Of a stretch of DNA of 64,000 nucleotides, positions 8,667 to 18,100 are shown piece by piece. This stretch comes from Phil1 sp040767925 (GTDB lineage: Bacteria > Bacillota > Clostridia > Christensenellales > CAG-138), in assembly GCA_040767925.1 (NCBI GenBank), contig JAXGNN010000003.1, forward strand, positions 186,001 through 250,000. The letters are read 5' to 3'. The notes beneath the pieces are model-generated. The model saw nothing but the letters and a program-made list of their open reading frames with translations, had not been told where the DNA came from and did no database searches. Made by a program: the position numbers and the translations under genes. Position 1 is the stretch's first letter. The number at the start of each line of letters is the position of its first letter.

Positions 8667-10274
8667 ATGAAGAAAAGGCAGAGCTCATTCGTGCAGGGAG
8701 CGGCGATACTGGGGATCGCCGGGCTGCTCGTGAAGATCATCGGCGCGGTGTTCCGCATCCCCTTCGCGAACGCCGTCGGCCCCGAGGGAGCGGCCTATTA
8801 CGACGCCGCGTACCCCTACTACTCGTTCCTTCTCGTCATTTCCTCCTCCGGCCTGCCCACGGCCATCTCCAAAAAGGTCAGCGAATCCGTCGCGCTCGGC
8901 GACCACCGCGGCGCGCGGGAAACATTGAACGTCTCCCTCGTGCTGCTCGCCTGCATCGGCCTTGCGACGAGCCTCATGATGTTTTTCGGCGCGGAAGCGT
9001 TCGCGAAGATCACCTCCTTCGAGAAAACCGTCTATTCGTTCCGCGCGCTCGCGCCCTCGCTGCTGTTCGTGAGCGTCATGTGCGCGTACCGCGGCTATCT
9101 CCAGGGCATGCAGCAGATGGCGGGGACCGCCCTCTCGCAGATCGCGGAGCAGATCGGCAAGCTCGCCATCGGCCTTACGCTCGCCATCAAGCTCCTTCCC
9201 GACGGGCCGGAGTACGCGGCGATGGGCGCGCTCATCGGCGTGTCCATTTCCGAGCTGATGGCCCTCGCGGTCGTCTTTTTCTTCTACATGCGGCGAAAGA
9301 GGGCCTTCGACGCGAGGGTCGCAAAGTCCCACTCCGAAAAACAGGGCTTCGGGCCGGTATCGAAGGCGCTGCTGCTCGTGGCGATCCCCATCACCGTCGG
9401 CGCGTCCATCAGCCCGCTCACCGGCATGGTGGACAGCGCCCTCATCGTCCGCTCCCTTTTGGGCCTCGGCTTCACGGAGGAGGCGAGCACGACCGCCTAC
9501 GCGCTGCTGCGCACGTACGTGACGACGCTCATCAACATGCCGGGCGTGTTGACCATGGCGCTCGCGATGAGCCTCGTGCCGGCGATTTCCTCGCGCATGA
9601 TGCGGCGGGACTTCACCGGCGTGCGGGACGCCTCTCGCATGGGTCTGAAGCTCGCCCTCATCATCGGCGCGCCCTGCGCGGTGGGCCTTTTCGTGCTGGC
9701 AGAACCCATATTGCACATGCTCTATCCCAAGCTGGAGCCTTCGGAGCTCGCGCTCGCGGTCGATCTCATGCACACGGCGAGCGTGGGCGTGGTCTTCCTT
9801 TCGATGGTGCAGTCCATGACGGGCGTCATACAGGGCCTTGGCAAGCAGATGGTGCCCGTATTGAACCTCTTCATCGGCTTCGTGCTCAAAGTCGTCACGA
9901 TGCTGGCGCTCATGCGCATTCCCTCGGTCAACATACAGGGCGCGGCGATCTCCACCGTCATCTGCTACGCCTTCGCGGGCGTCGCCGACACGGTGTATAT
10001 GATGCGCCGCACGAAGCTCCCCGTAAACGCGTTCGACCTCTTCCTAAAGCCGCTTCTCGCCTCCCTCGCCATGGGCGGCGTCGTCCACCTCGTCTATCGC
10101 AACTTCGCCTCGGGCGGCCGCGTCTCGGTCGGCACGCTTTTATCCGTGACGGTGGGCGTGGGCGTGTACGCGGTATTGATCGTGGCGCTTCGCATGTTCT
10201 CCCCGGATGAGCTCGACTTTATCCCCGGCGGCGGCAAATTGAAAAAACTGATGTACAGAGGCAGGCAGGCATAA
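8667..10274 (+). CDS. polysaccharide biosynthesis / SpoVB-like lipid flippase (MOP superfamily)
   Basis: The 535-residue protein is very hydrophobic and has repeated membrane segments, about 14 by eye. The first half carries the phrase GIAGLLVKIIGAVFRIPFAN, typical of SpoVB/MurJ-like members of the MOP (multidrug/oligosaccharidyl-lipid/polysaccharide) exporter superfamily. In Bacillus the homologue YabM sits upstream of yabN, and here too the next gene is the YabN-like mazG, five bases downstream. It likely moves a lipid-linked cell-envelope precursor across the membrane. The start at 8667 follows GGCGGGG; an in-frame ATG at 8640 overlaps the promoter -10 region and is rejected. The exact substrate is unknown. 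Confidence 0.88.
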   Translation: MKKRQSSFVQGAAILGIAGLLVKIIGAVFRIPFANAVGPEGAAYYDAAYPYYSFLLVISSSGLPTAISKKVSESVALGDHRGARETLNVSLVLLACIGLATSLMMFFGAEAFAKITSFEKTVYSFRALAPSLLFVSVMCAYRGYLQGMQQMAGTALSQIAEQIGKLAIGLTLAIKLLPDGPEYAAMGALIGVSISELMALAVVFFFYMRRKRAFDARVAKSHSEKQGFGPVSKALLLVAIPITVGASISPLTGMVDSALIVRSLLGLGFTEEASTTAYALLRTYVTTLINMPGVLTMALAMSLVPAISSRMMRRDFTGVRDASRMGLKLALIIGAPCAVGLFVLAEPILHMLYPKLEPSELALAVDLMHTASVGVVFLSMVQSMTGVIQGLGKQMVPVLNLFIGFVLKVVTMLALMRIPSVNIQGAAISTVICYAFAGVADTVYMMRRTKLPVNAFDLFLKPLLASLAMGGVVHLVYRNFASGGRVSVGTLLSVTVGVGVYAVLIVALRMFSPDELDFIPGGGKLKKLMYRGRQA

Positions 10275-10279
10275 ATCCT

Positions 10280-11719
10280 ATGAAGCTCACCGTCGCTCCC
10301 CTTTCCACCCCGGGCATGATCTCCCTCGCCGCGAGGGACGCGATCCTCGGCGCGCAAAAGCTCTTTCTTCAGACCGCCTCTCACCCGAGCGCCGCGTGGA
10401 TCCTCAGCGAAGGCATCCCCTATGAAAGCATGGACGCGCTCTATCGCGAGAGCGGCGATTTCGACGCGCTCAACGCCGCCATCGCGGACAGGCTCACCTC
10501 CTGCGGCTCCGACGCTGTGTACGCGGCGCCGGGACGCGGCGCCGGCACGGCTATGAAAGCGGCGCTGGTGAAGGCCGCGCGGGAAAGGGGCGTGACGCTC
10601 GCCTTCCTCCCAGGCTCCGGCTGCGCGGAAGCCGCACTCGCACAGCTTCCGGAACTCACCCCAAGCGACGCGCGGATCATCGAGGCCACGGCGCTCCCCC
10701 GCCCGGTCGACCCGTATGTGACGCTCTGCGTCGAGGAGATCGACACCGCCGTGCGCGCCGCGGCGGTCAAGCTCGCGCTCGCCGAATATTACCCCGACGA
10801 TTACGGGGTATTCTTCTTCCATATGGATGAATCCGGCGCGTACGGCATGCGCGCCATCCCCCTCTTTGAATTGGACAGGCAGAAGGCATACTTCGCTGCG
10901 GACGCGCTCGTCGTGCCCGCGGCTAGGTTCGAGCGGCTTTCGCGCCACGGGCTCGAAGGCCTGACGGGCGTCATGGAGCGCCTGCGCGCGCCCGGCGGCT
11001 GCCCGTGGGACGCGGAGCAGACGCACGAGAGCCTGAAGAAATCCCTTCTGGAGGAAACCCACGAGGTGCTCGACGCCATCGAACGCCGGGATATGGACGC
11101 GCTGTGCGAGGAACTGGGCGATTTGCTCCTGCAGATCGTCTTCCACGCCCAGATTGAAGCCGAGGTGCGCGAATTCACCGTGCGGGACGTGACGACGGGC
11201 ATCGTCAACAAGCTCGTCTACCGCCACCCCCACGTCTTCGGGGAAGTGAAGGTGGACGGCGCCGCGCAGGTGCTCGCCAACTGGGAGCAGTTGAAGAAGA
11301 AAGAGAAGCGTCAGGAAACGCTGACGGAGGCGATGGAGAGCATCCCCCGGAGCTTCCCCGCGCTCATGCGCGCCGAGAAGCTGCAGAAGAAGGCCGCCTC
11401 AGTGGGCTTCGACTGGCCGGATGTTTCCGGCGCGCTCGACAAGCTGCTCGAGGAGGCGGACGAGCTGCGCGGAGCGCTCACCTTGCGCGAGGGGGACGCA
11501 CGCGTCGCGGAGGAAGCGGGCGACCTGCTCTTTTCCGCAGTCAACGCCGTGCGCCTTTCCGGGTGCGACGCGGAGCTCGCGCTCAAGGCCGCGAGCGATA
11601 AATTTCTCACGAGATTTGCCGAATTGGAGCGTAACGTGAGGGCGGACGGCCTCGACATGGCCTCGCTCGGCCCCGCCGAGCTCGACAGGCGCTGGGAGCG
11701 CGTAAAAAGGGCTAAATAA
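10280..11719 (+). CDS. mazG: YabN-like fusion: degenerate methylase domain plus MazG NTP pyrophosphohydrolase
   Basis: The 479-residue protein has an N-terminal domain (about 1-215) shaped like a tetrapyrrole/corrin methylase. After it come two MazG modules: one with LLEETHEVLDAI and CEELGDLLLQIVFHAQ (about 250-300), and one near 395-450 with EEADELRGAL and EEAGDLLFSAVNA. MazG hydrolyses NTPs, including damaged ones, to NMPs. Bacillus YabN has the same layout. The glycine-rich SAM loop usual at the methylase start (GxGPGD) reads APLSTPGM here, so methyl transfer is doubtful. The gene starts five bases after the flippase stop and is followed by HU. Confidence 0.92.
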   Translation: MKLTVAPLSTPGMISLAARDAILGAQKLFLQTASHPSAAWILSEGIPYESMDALYRESGDFDALNAAIADRLTSCGSDAVYAAPGRGAGTAMKAALVKAARERGVTLAFLPGSGCAEAALAQLPELTPSDARIIEATALPRPVDPYVTLCVEEIDTAVRAAAVKLALAEYYPDDYGVFFFHMDESGAYGMRAIPLFELDRQKAYFAADALVVPAARFERLSRHGLEGLTGVMERLRAPGGCPWDAEQTHESLKKSLLEETHEVLDAIERRDMDALCEELGDLLLQIVFHAQIEAEVREFTVRDVTTGIVNKLVYRHPHVFGEVKVDGAAQVLANWEQLKKKEKRQETLTEAMESIPRSFPALMRAEKLQKKAASVGFDWPDVSGALDKLLEEADELRGALTLREGDARVAEEAGDLLFSAVNAVRLSGCDAELALKAASDKFLTRFAELERNVRADGLDMASLGPAELDRRWERVKRAK

Positions 11720-11754
11720 CTAAGATTTTTACGTTGTAATCCCGTATTTTAGGC

Positions 11755-11783
11755 TTGTACTATCCGAAAAAAGCTGGTACAAT
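11755..11783 (+). promoter_or_regulatory. sigma-A promoter of the HU gene
   Basis: TTGTAC (11755-11760) and TACAAT (11778-11783) are separated by 17 bases, about 40 bases upstream of the strong TAGGAGGA ribosome binding site. Confidence 0.8.
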
Positions 11784-11825
11784 AGTCCAGGTAAAACCCA
11801 TGTAAATTTTTAGGAGGAAATAATA

Positions 11826-12098
11826 ATGAACAAAACCGAACTCATCGCCGCCGTCGCAGAGAAGAGCGGTCTTTCCAGGAAGGACGCCGAGAAGGCCATC
11901 ACCTCCGCGCTGTCCATCATCACCGATACCCTCAAGCAGGGTGAGAAGGTTCAGCTCGTCGGCTTTGGCGTGTTCGAAACCCGCGTCCGTCCCGCTCACA
12001 AGGGCCACAACCCCATGACCGGCGCCGAGATCGAGATCGCCGAGAGCAAGGCTCCCGCCTTCAAGGCCGGCAAGGCCCTCAAGGAAGCCCTCAACTAA
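11826..12098 (+). CDS. hup: HU-family nucleoid DNA-binding protein
   Basis: This 90-residue protein is a full-length HU, which dimerises and bends DNA to compact the nucleoid. The N-terminus MNKTELIAAVAEKSGLSRKDAEKAI and the DNA-binding arm region (VGFGVFETRVRPAHKGHNPMTG) match the family closely. It has its own promoter, a strong TAGGAGGAAATA site before the ATG and a terminator directly behind, so it is likely an abundant monocistronic message. HU genes often sit between yabN/mazG and yabO/rqcP in clostridia, as they nearly do here. Confidence 0.97.
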   Translation: MNKTELIAAVAEKSGLSRKDAEKAITSALSIITDTLKQGEKVQLVGFGVFETRVRPAHKGHNPMTGAEIEIAESKAPAFKAGKALKEALN

Positions 12099-12112
12099 GC
12101 TTCAGGCTATCC

Positions 12113-12146
12113 AGCGGGCTGCCGCGCTGCGGCGGCCCGCTTTTCT
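12113..12146 (+). terminator. intrinsic terminator of the HU gene
   Basis: A GC-rich hairpin with outer stem GCGGGC/GCCCGC (12114-12119, 12135-12140) and complementary inner bases (GCCGC/GCGGC) is followed by TTTTCTT. Confidence 0.85.
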
Positions 12147-12150
12147 TATG

Positions 12151-12180
12151 CCAAAAAAGCGGCTGAACGCCGCTTTTTGG
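12151..12180. terminator. bidirectional terminator between HU and ispDF
   Basis: The palindrome CCAAAAAAGCGGC/GCCGCTTTTTGG has T runs on both strands. It lies between convergent genes and can serve the minus-strand ispDF transcript as well as back up the HU terminator. Confidence 0.8.
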
Positions 12181-12223
12181 ATTATGCGCTTTGCTCCGTT
12201 ATAGGGAATCCGCAGCAAAATCC

Positions 12224-13351
12224 TTAATCCGCAATCGTGCAGACCGCGCGCGCGGTGATGCAGTTGCCGCGCCCCTCGTCGTTCATGCCCTCGCCCGTCG
12301 TCGCCTTGACGCTGACGCGGGAGACGTCGCAGCCGAGCGTCCGGGCGATGTTGTTCCGCATCTCCCCGATATGGGGCGCGAGCTTCGGCCGTTCGGCTGT
12401 TATCGTCGCGTCGACGTTGCCTACGGCGTATCCCCGTTCGCGCAGAAGCTCCGCCGTCCGCGCGAGCAGCTCCAGCGAGCGGATGTCCTTATACCTCCCG
12501 TCCGTATCGGGAAAGTGTCCGCCGATGTCGCCGAGGGCGGCCGCGCCGAGCAGCGCGTCCGTGACGGCGTGCGCGAGCGCATCCGCGTCCGAATGGCCAA
12601 GAAGGCCCTTTTCATAAGGGATCTCCACCCCGCCGAGCACGAGCCGCCTGCCCTCGACGAGCCGGTGCGTATCCTCGCCGATTCCCACGCGAAGATTGCC
12701 GCGCGAGGCCTTTTCGAAGAAAGGAACGTCCTCGGGATACGTAAGCTTCTGGTTCATGAGGTCCCCCTTTGAAAAACGCGCCTCGTTGCCCGCCGCGAGC
12801 CACGCGCCCAAATCGTCCGTATACGCGGAACCCTCCCGCGCGGCAAGCGCGTACGCCTCGCGTATCCGCTTCACGTCGAACGCTTGCGGGGTCTGCACGA
12901 CATAGAGCCCTTGTCGCGAAACCGCCGTGCCGCGCGCATCCCGGACGGTGTCCCGCACCGGGATGGCCGCGACGCCGCAGCCGTATCTTCGCGCGGACTC
13001 CACCGCGGCGTCGAACGCCGCGGCCGACATCAGGCAGCGCGCCGCGTCGTGTATGGCGACGACGCCCTCCTCCTCCCCGAGCGCGCGAAGGGCGTTTCGC
13101 GCCGATTCGCCGCGCGTGCTCCCGCCCGCCGTCACGACGACGTCCGGATAATTCGCCGCAAGCCTTTCCGCCTCGTCCATGCACGCGCCTGCGGCCACGA
13201 TCACGACGCGCGCGGGCCTGTTTGCGGCCGAAAGCACAGCCTCGAGCGAACGCGCGAGCGGCGTCTTGCCGTTGATCGGAAGAAGCAGCTTGTTCTTCCC
13301 CATCCTTTCGGAAGCGCCCCCGGCGAGGAGCACGGCGTAAACCTTATCCAT
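12224..13351 (-). CDS. ispDF: bifunctional IspD/IspF enzyme of the MEP isoprenoid pathway
   Basis: The 375-residue fusion carries IspD (2-C-methyl-D-erythritol 4-phosphate cytidylyltransferase) at about 1-217. Its nucleotide-binding start is VYAVLLAGGASERMGKNK and it has the HDAARC motif. IspF (2,4-cyclodiphosphate synthase) follows at about 218-375, with RVGIGEDTHRL, the zinc motif GHSDADALAHA and DIGGHFPDTD. The two enzymes catalyse separate steps of isopentenyl diphosphate synthesis, around the IspE kinase step. The gene overlaps the upstream rqcP by eight bases, so the pair is probably translationally coupled. Both halves keep their key motifs. Confidence 0.96.
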   Translation of the reverse strand: MDKVYAVLLAGGASERMGKNKLLLPINGKTPLARSLEAVLSAANRPARVVIVAAGACMDEAERLAANYPDVVVTAGGSTRGESARNALRALGEEEGVVAIHDAARCLMSAAAFDAAVESARRYGCGVAAIPVRDTVRDARGTAVSRQGLYVVQTPQAFDVKRIREAYALAAREGSAYTDDLGAWLAAGNEARFSKGDLMNQKLTYPEDVPFFEKASRGNLRVGIGEDTHRLVEGRRLVLGGVEIPYEKGLLGHSDADALAHAVTDALLGAAALGDIGGHFPDTDGRYKDIRSLELLARTAELLRERGYAVGNVDATITAERPKLAPHIGEMRNNIARTLGCDVSRVSVKATTGEGMNDEGRGNCITARAVCTIAD

Positions 13352-13592
13352 GGCTGACGATTTCGTACATGGCGGAGGCGTCCGCCTTCGCGGCGTGCTC
13401 CTGGACGCTCGCGACCTTCACGACCAGGTGCTTCCCGCCCATGAGAATGTCGAGCACGTCGCCCTCTTTAACCTCGCTCGCGGGCTTGGCGGTCTTGCCG
13501 TTGATGGTGACGCGCCCGAGGCTCGCCGCCTCGCTGGCGACGGTCCTCCGCTTGATGATGCGCGAAACCTTTAAATACTTGTCGAGTCTCAT
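13344..13592 (-). CDS. rqcP: S4-domain ribosome quality control factor RqcP (YabO)
   Basis: The 82-residue protein starts MRLDKYLKVSRIIKRRTVASE and continues LGRVTINGKTAKPASEVKEGD, an S4 RNA-binding domain that matches Bacillus YabO/RqcP almost end to end. RqcP works with RqcH at obstructed 50S subunits, where C-terminal alanine tails are added. The ATG at 13592 is supported by GGGAGAAG upstream and by homology; the frame is open further upstream without support. In Bacillus, yabO follows yabN; here ispDF follows instead and yabP, yabQ and divIC are missing. Confidence 0.92.
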   Translation of the reverse strand: MRLDKYLKVSRIIKRRTVASEAASLGRVTINGKTAKPASEVKEGDVLDILMGGKHLVVKVASVQEHAAKADASAMYEIVSHG

Positions 13593-13620
13593 ACATTCTT
13601 CTCCCTTGGTTTTCGCAACC

Positions 13621-13649
13621 ATTATATCCGAAACGGGAACGCGCGTAAA
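13621..13649 (-). promoter_or_regulatory. sigma-A promoter of rqcP-ispDF
   Basis: On the minus strand TTTACG (13644-13649) and a perfect TATAAT (13621-13626) are 17 bases apart, about 30 bases before the rqcP start. Confidence 0.78.
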
Positions 13650-13650
13650 C

Positions 13651-13679
13651 GCGAAAATGGGGCGGTTATACCGCCCCAT
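13651..13679 (-). terminator. terminator behind the PrsA-like gene
   Basis: A perfect 10-bp stem ATGGGGCGGT/ACCGCCCCAT with a 3-base loop (13657-13679) is followed on the minus strand by TTTCGC. It sits 18 bases after the foldase stop and directly upstream of the rqcP promoter, so it insulates the two units. Confidence 0.75.
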
Positions 13680-13696
13680 GATATCGCCGGAATCCC

Positions 13697-15127
13697 TTAA
13701 CCCACGGCTTTGCCGAGCGGGCGGTAGACTTCCTCGTTGATGACGACGACGTCGCCGTCGTTCTTCCACGCGTCGAGCAGCGCCTGCCATTCGGTCTCCA
13801 TCAGGCCTTCGAGCACCTGCGACCTGATGGCCTCGTACACGTCCGCGAGCGGGCGCGCGCCGGCCGTCTCGTCGCCGACGTAGAAGATGATGTGGTAGCC
13901 GTCCTCCTCCGCGAAGGGCTCGGAGTATTCCCCGGCACCCAGCGTCGAGAAGACCTGCTTGGTCCTCTCCAGCCAGTCGTACTCGCTCTCGTCCACGGTC
14001 GAAAGGAGGATGCCGCGCTCCGCGAACAGCTCGCTGGACTTGAAGTTCTCGTTCTCGGAATCGGCGAGCATCAGTTCCTTAAAATCCGCGCCGCCCTGGA
14101 GCTTCGCGTATATTTCGTCGATCTTCGCCTTGGCGGAGGCCGCATATTCGCCGTAAAGCCCGTCGCACTCGGCCTGAAGGGCGTTGTACTGCGCGAGGAT
14201 CTCGGCCATGCGCGCGGCGTTCTCCGTATTGCCCGCGAGCGCGTCCGCGAACGCCAGGTCCTGATATTCGGTTTTAAGCTTCTTCATCTCGGCCTCTTTG
14301 GCGGCGTAATCCGTGGAAAGCGTCCCCTCGAAGGCGATGAAGATGTCGTAGATGCGGTGGTACCCCTCGGGCACGTACAGCGCGGGCAGGCCCTCGCCGG
14401 CCGACTCGTAGGCGTCCTGATTGGTCTTGTAGGCGGCGGCGTCCTCCGTATAGGCCGCGGTGTCGGCGGCGAGCAGCTCGTCGTACTTGGCCTGTATTTC
14501 CTCTTCCCCGACGGCTACGTCCTTGAGTTCGCCCGCCTTGAGCAGTTCCTCAAGATAGGAGGCAACGATGTCCTTTTTCAGGAACTCGGCATACTCCTCG
14601 TACGTCGCGTCGTCCTTGGCCATGTTGTAGGCGGCTTCTTCGAGGATGAGCTCTATGATGCGGGCTTCGACGTCGACGCTGCTGTCGGACGCGAATTCAT
14701 CCTCGGCCTGCTGGCGGTAATAGTCCTCCATCGCGCCGAGCTCTTCCTCCACGCGGCTGTCGAGCTCCGCCTGCCCTTCCGCGTCGAGCTGATCGTAACC
14801 GAGCTGCTTTGCCTTATATTCCACCAGCTTGTCCTCGACCATCCGGTTGACCAGGTCGTCCTGGAAGGAGTGGAGGGTCGCCTCGTCGCTCGTCACATCG
14901 TATCCGTAATATGAAAAATACTCGACATAGCTGTCAAACAGCGTCTTCATCTCGCCGAGCGTGATCTCCTCGCCGCCGACCGTCGCGACGATCGCCGCGA
15001 GATCAAGCTCGGTTTCGGCCGGATCGGTCGCGTTCGGATCGTTCGCGCCTTCGTCCGTCAGCTGGCACGCTGCGATGAGGGGCAGCAGCATGACTGCGGC
15101 CAACAGGACGGAAATCCATTTCTTCAT
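13697..15127 (-). CDS. PrsA/SurA-like peptidyl-prolyl isomerase lipoprotein
   Basis: The 476-residue protein has a lipoprotein signal peptide ending LIAAC (Cys21), an acidic linker, a SurA/PrsA-type helical chaperone region (about 42-250), and a C-terminal parvulin (PpiC) domain. The domain's GADFKEL (346-352) and GYHIIFY (410-416) strands are clear. Such lipoproteins fold exported proteins outside the membrane. The parvulin domain is unusual: after its first strand (about 255-266) comes a roughly 65-residue acidic helical insertion before the first helix resumes. The active-site core is poorly conserved, so isomerase activity is uncertain. The gene has its own promoter inside the mfd end, and AAGGAG lies before the ATG. 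Confidence 0.85.
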   Translation of the reverse strand: MKKWISVLLAAVMLLPLIAACQLTDEGANDPNATDPAETELDLAAIVATVGGEEITLGEMKTLFDSYVEYFSYYGYDVTSDEATLHSFQDDLVNRMVEDKLVEYKAKQLGYDQLDAEGQAELDSRVEEELGAMEDYYRQQAEDEFASDSSVDVEARIIELILEEAAYNMAKDDATYEEYAEFLKKDIVASYLEELLKAGELKDVAVGEEEIQAKYDELLAADTAAYTEDAAAYKTNQDAYESAGEGLPALYVPEGYHRIYDIFIAFEGTLSTDYAAKEAEMKKLKTEYQDLAFADALAGNTENAARMAEILAQYNALQAECDGLYGEYAASAKAKIDEIYAKLQGGADFKELMLADSENENFKSSELFAERGILLSTVDESEYDWLERTKQVFSTLGAGEYSEPFAEEDGYHIIFYVGDETAGARPLADVYEAIRSQVLEGLMETEWQALLDAWKNDGDVVVINEEVYRPLGKAVG

Positions 15128-15166
15128 TCGTTTTGCTCCTTCACTTAATCGGCTTTTGCCTCATTT

Positions 15167-15194
15167 ATTATATCATCATATTTTGATAACGCAA
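15167..15194 (-). promoter_or_regulatory. promoter of the PrsA-like gene inside the mfd 3' end
   Basis: On the minus strand TTGCGT (15189-15194) and TATAAT (15167-15172) are 16 bases apart, and the -10 is also extended (TGATATAAT). The -35 and spacer overlap the last codons of mfd, so the foldase can be transcribed separately from mfd. Confidence 0.68.
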
Positions 15195-18100
15195 TCGAGC
15201 AGCGTGTAAACAAACTGTGGCAGCATGCCGTAGAGCGCCGCGGCGTCGGAGCGCGGCCTTCTCACGATCAGCGCGGGCGATTCGGAATAGACGAACTGCG
15301 CGCCCTCGATCTTCCCCGCCGCGGCGTAGAGCTTCGCGCCGTCGAGCGGCGCGTCCTTATCGAAGGTGAAGCGGATTTCGCCGTCCCGCACGCTCAGTTG
15401 CGTGACGTACGCCCGCGACGCCTCGGCTTTCAACAAGGCGATGTTGATGAGGCTCGCGGTCTCCGCGGGGATGTCGCCGTAGCGGTCGATGAGCTCATCC
15501 TGCACGTCGTAGACGTCGTCCCGGGAGGAGATGAGCGCGATGCGCTTATACATCGAGAGCCTGTCGGCCTCGCGCGGGACGTATGTATGCGGGATGGAGG
15601 CGGAGACGGGGATGTCCATCACCGTGTCGACGCGGACGGGCTCCGGCTCGCCGCGCGCCTCCTTGACGGCGCTCTCGACGATCTTGCAATAGAGGTCGTA
15701 GCCCACGGCCGCCATGTGGCCGTGCTGCTCGGGCCCCAGAAGGTTGCCCGCGCCACGGATCTCGAGGTCGCGCATGGCGATCTTAAAGCCCGCGCCGAAC
15801 TGCGTGAACTCGCGGATAGCCGAAAGCCGCTTTTCGGCGACGTCCGTCAAAACCTTGTCCTTGACGAACGTTAAATACGCGTAGCCCAGGCGCGAGCCGC
15901 GCCCCACCCGGCCGCGGAGCTGGTAGAGCTGGGAGAGGCCCATCTTGTCCGCGTCGTAGACGAGGATGGTGTTGACGTTTGTGATGTCAAGCCCGCTCTC
16001 GATGATGGTGCTGCACAAAAGCACGTCGTAGGCCTGGTCCATGAAGTCGAGCATGGTGCGCTCAAGCGCGCGCTCGCGCATCTGCCCGTGGGCGAAGGCG
16101 ATGCGCGCCTCCGGCACGAGCCCTCTTAGGTATTCCGCAAAACGCTCCATGCCCTGCACGCGGTTATAGACGAAATAGACCTGCCCGCCGCGGCCAAGCT
16201 CCTTTAGGATGGCCTCGCGCGCCACGGCGTCCGTATATTCCAGCACGTAGGTCTGCACGGGGTAGCGCTGCTCCGGCGGGGTCTCGATGACGGACATGTC
16301 GCGGATGCCCGTCATGGACATGTGCAGCGTGCGGGGGATGGGCGTCGCCGAGAGCGTGAGGCAGTCGACGCTCCGCCGCATATCCTTGATCTGCTCCTTG
16401 TGGCCCACGCCGAAGCGCTGCTCCTCGTCGATCACGAGAAGGCCCAAGTCCTTGAACTTCACGTTCTTCGAGAGCAGCTTGTGCGTGCCCACGACCACGT
16501 CGATGTTCCCTTTCGCGAGGCCGTCGAGCGCCGCCTTCTCCTGCGCGGGGGTGTTGAAGCGCGAGAGGAGCGCCACGTTGACGGGATACCCCGAAAAGCG
16601 CGAGGCGAGCGTGCCGTAATGCTGCTGGGCGAGTATGGTCGTCGGCACGAGGAAGGCGGCCTGCTTGCCGTCCATCACCGCCTTGAAGGCCGCGCGCAGG
16701 GCGACCTCGGTCTTCCCGTAGCCCACGTCGCCGCAGAGCAGGCGGTCCATCACGCGCTCGCTCTCCATGTCCTTCTTGATCTCGTCGATGCAGGTGAGCT
16801 GGTCGGGCGTTTCGCGATAGGGGAAGCTGTCCTCGAGCGTCCTTTGCCATTGCGTATCCGGCGAAAACGCGTGTCCCCTGCGGTTCATCCTGTCCCCGTA
16901 TAGGCGCACGAGGTCGAAGGCGAGCGCCTTGACGCTCTCGCGCGTGCGGCTCACGGTCCTCTGCCACTCGCCGGAGCCGAGCTTGGAGAGCTTCGCCTGC
17001 TCCTCCTCCCCGCCCACGTACTTCTGCACGCGGTCGAGCTGGTCGGTCGGGATGTAGAGCTTATCCCCGCCCGAGTAGACGAGGTGCAAATAATCGCGCG
17101 CGACGCCCGCCGCGGTGAGCTTTTCGACGCCTACGAAGCGGCCGATGCCGTGCACCTCGTGCACCACGAGGTCGCCCGGCTGCAGCTCGGAGAAGGCCAT
17201 CTGTGGCCTTCGCTTGCGCGTCGGCACGAGCTTTTCCCGCGCCGCGCCGTAAAGCTCCGTCTCGCTGACGGCGACGAATTTGATTTCCGGATATTCAAAA
17301 CCGCGGCCGATGGATTCCCCCGTGATGATGACCTCGCCCGGTACGAAATCCCGCTCCAGCCGGTCGGTCACGGCGGCGTCCACGCCCGCGTCGATGAGCA
17401 TATCCTGCAGCCGCGCCGCGTGCGTGCCCGCGTAGACGGCGGCGGTGTAGCCGTGGCGCCTCCAGGCGATGATGTCCGCGGCGAGCGCCTCGCCCGCGCC
17501 GACGTAGCGCGAGGCGGGCCGCGTCTCGAAGCGATAGAGCTCCTTCGGGCGGATGAGGCCGTATGTGCGCGTGAGGGAGAAGAGCATGGCCGTGCGCGGG
17601 GTGTCCAAAGAGGAGATGAGCCTCATCGGAGAGCCGAGCAGCTCCGCCTCCTCCGGCTCCGCCTCGCCCGACTGGATGAGGGCGCTAACGAGCTCGAGGT
17701 GGTTGTTGTGCGCGTGCTTCGCGCTCTCCTCCACGCGCTGCGGCTCGTCGATGAGGATGAGCGCGTCCTTGGAGAGATAGTCCGTCACGTACGATTCGGG
17801 ATAGAAGAGCGGCAGCAGCCTTTCCGCGCCGGGCGGCGCGATCCCTTCCTTGAGCGAATTGTACTCCGCCTCGAGGCGCGGCTTCCTGCGCATGGCGCGC
17901 ATGCCCGTCTCCCGCGCCCTCGTGGTGAGGGGCACCTCCGTGGCGGGCGGTATCACACAGTTTTCGACGTTCTCGACCGAGCGCTGGCTTACGGGGTCGT
18001 AGGTGCGCATGGTGTCGATCTCGTCGTCGAAGAATTCGATTCTGACCGGCAAATCCGCGGTGATCGGATAGAGGTCGAGGTAGCCGCCGCGCAGGCAGAA

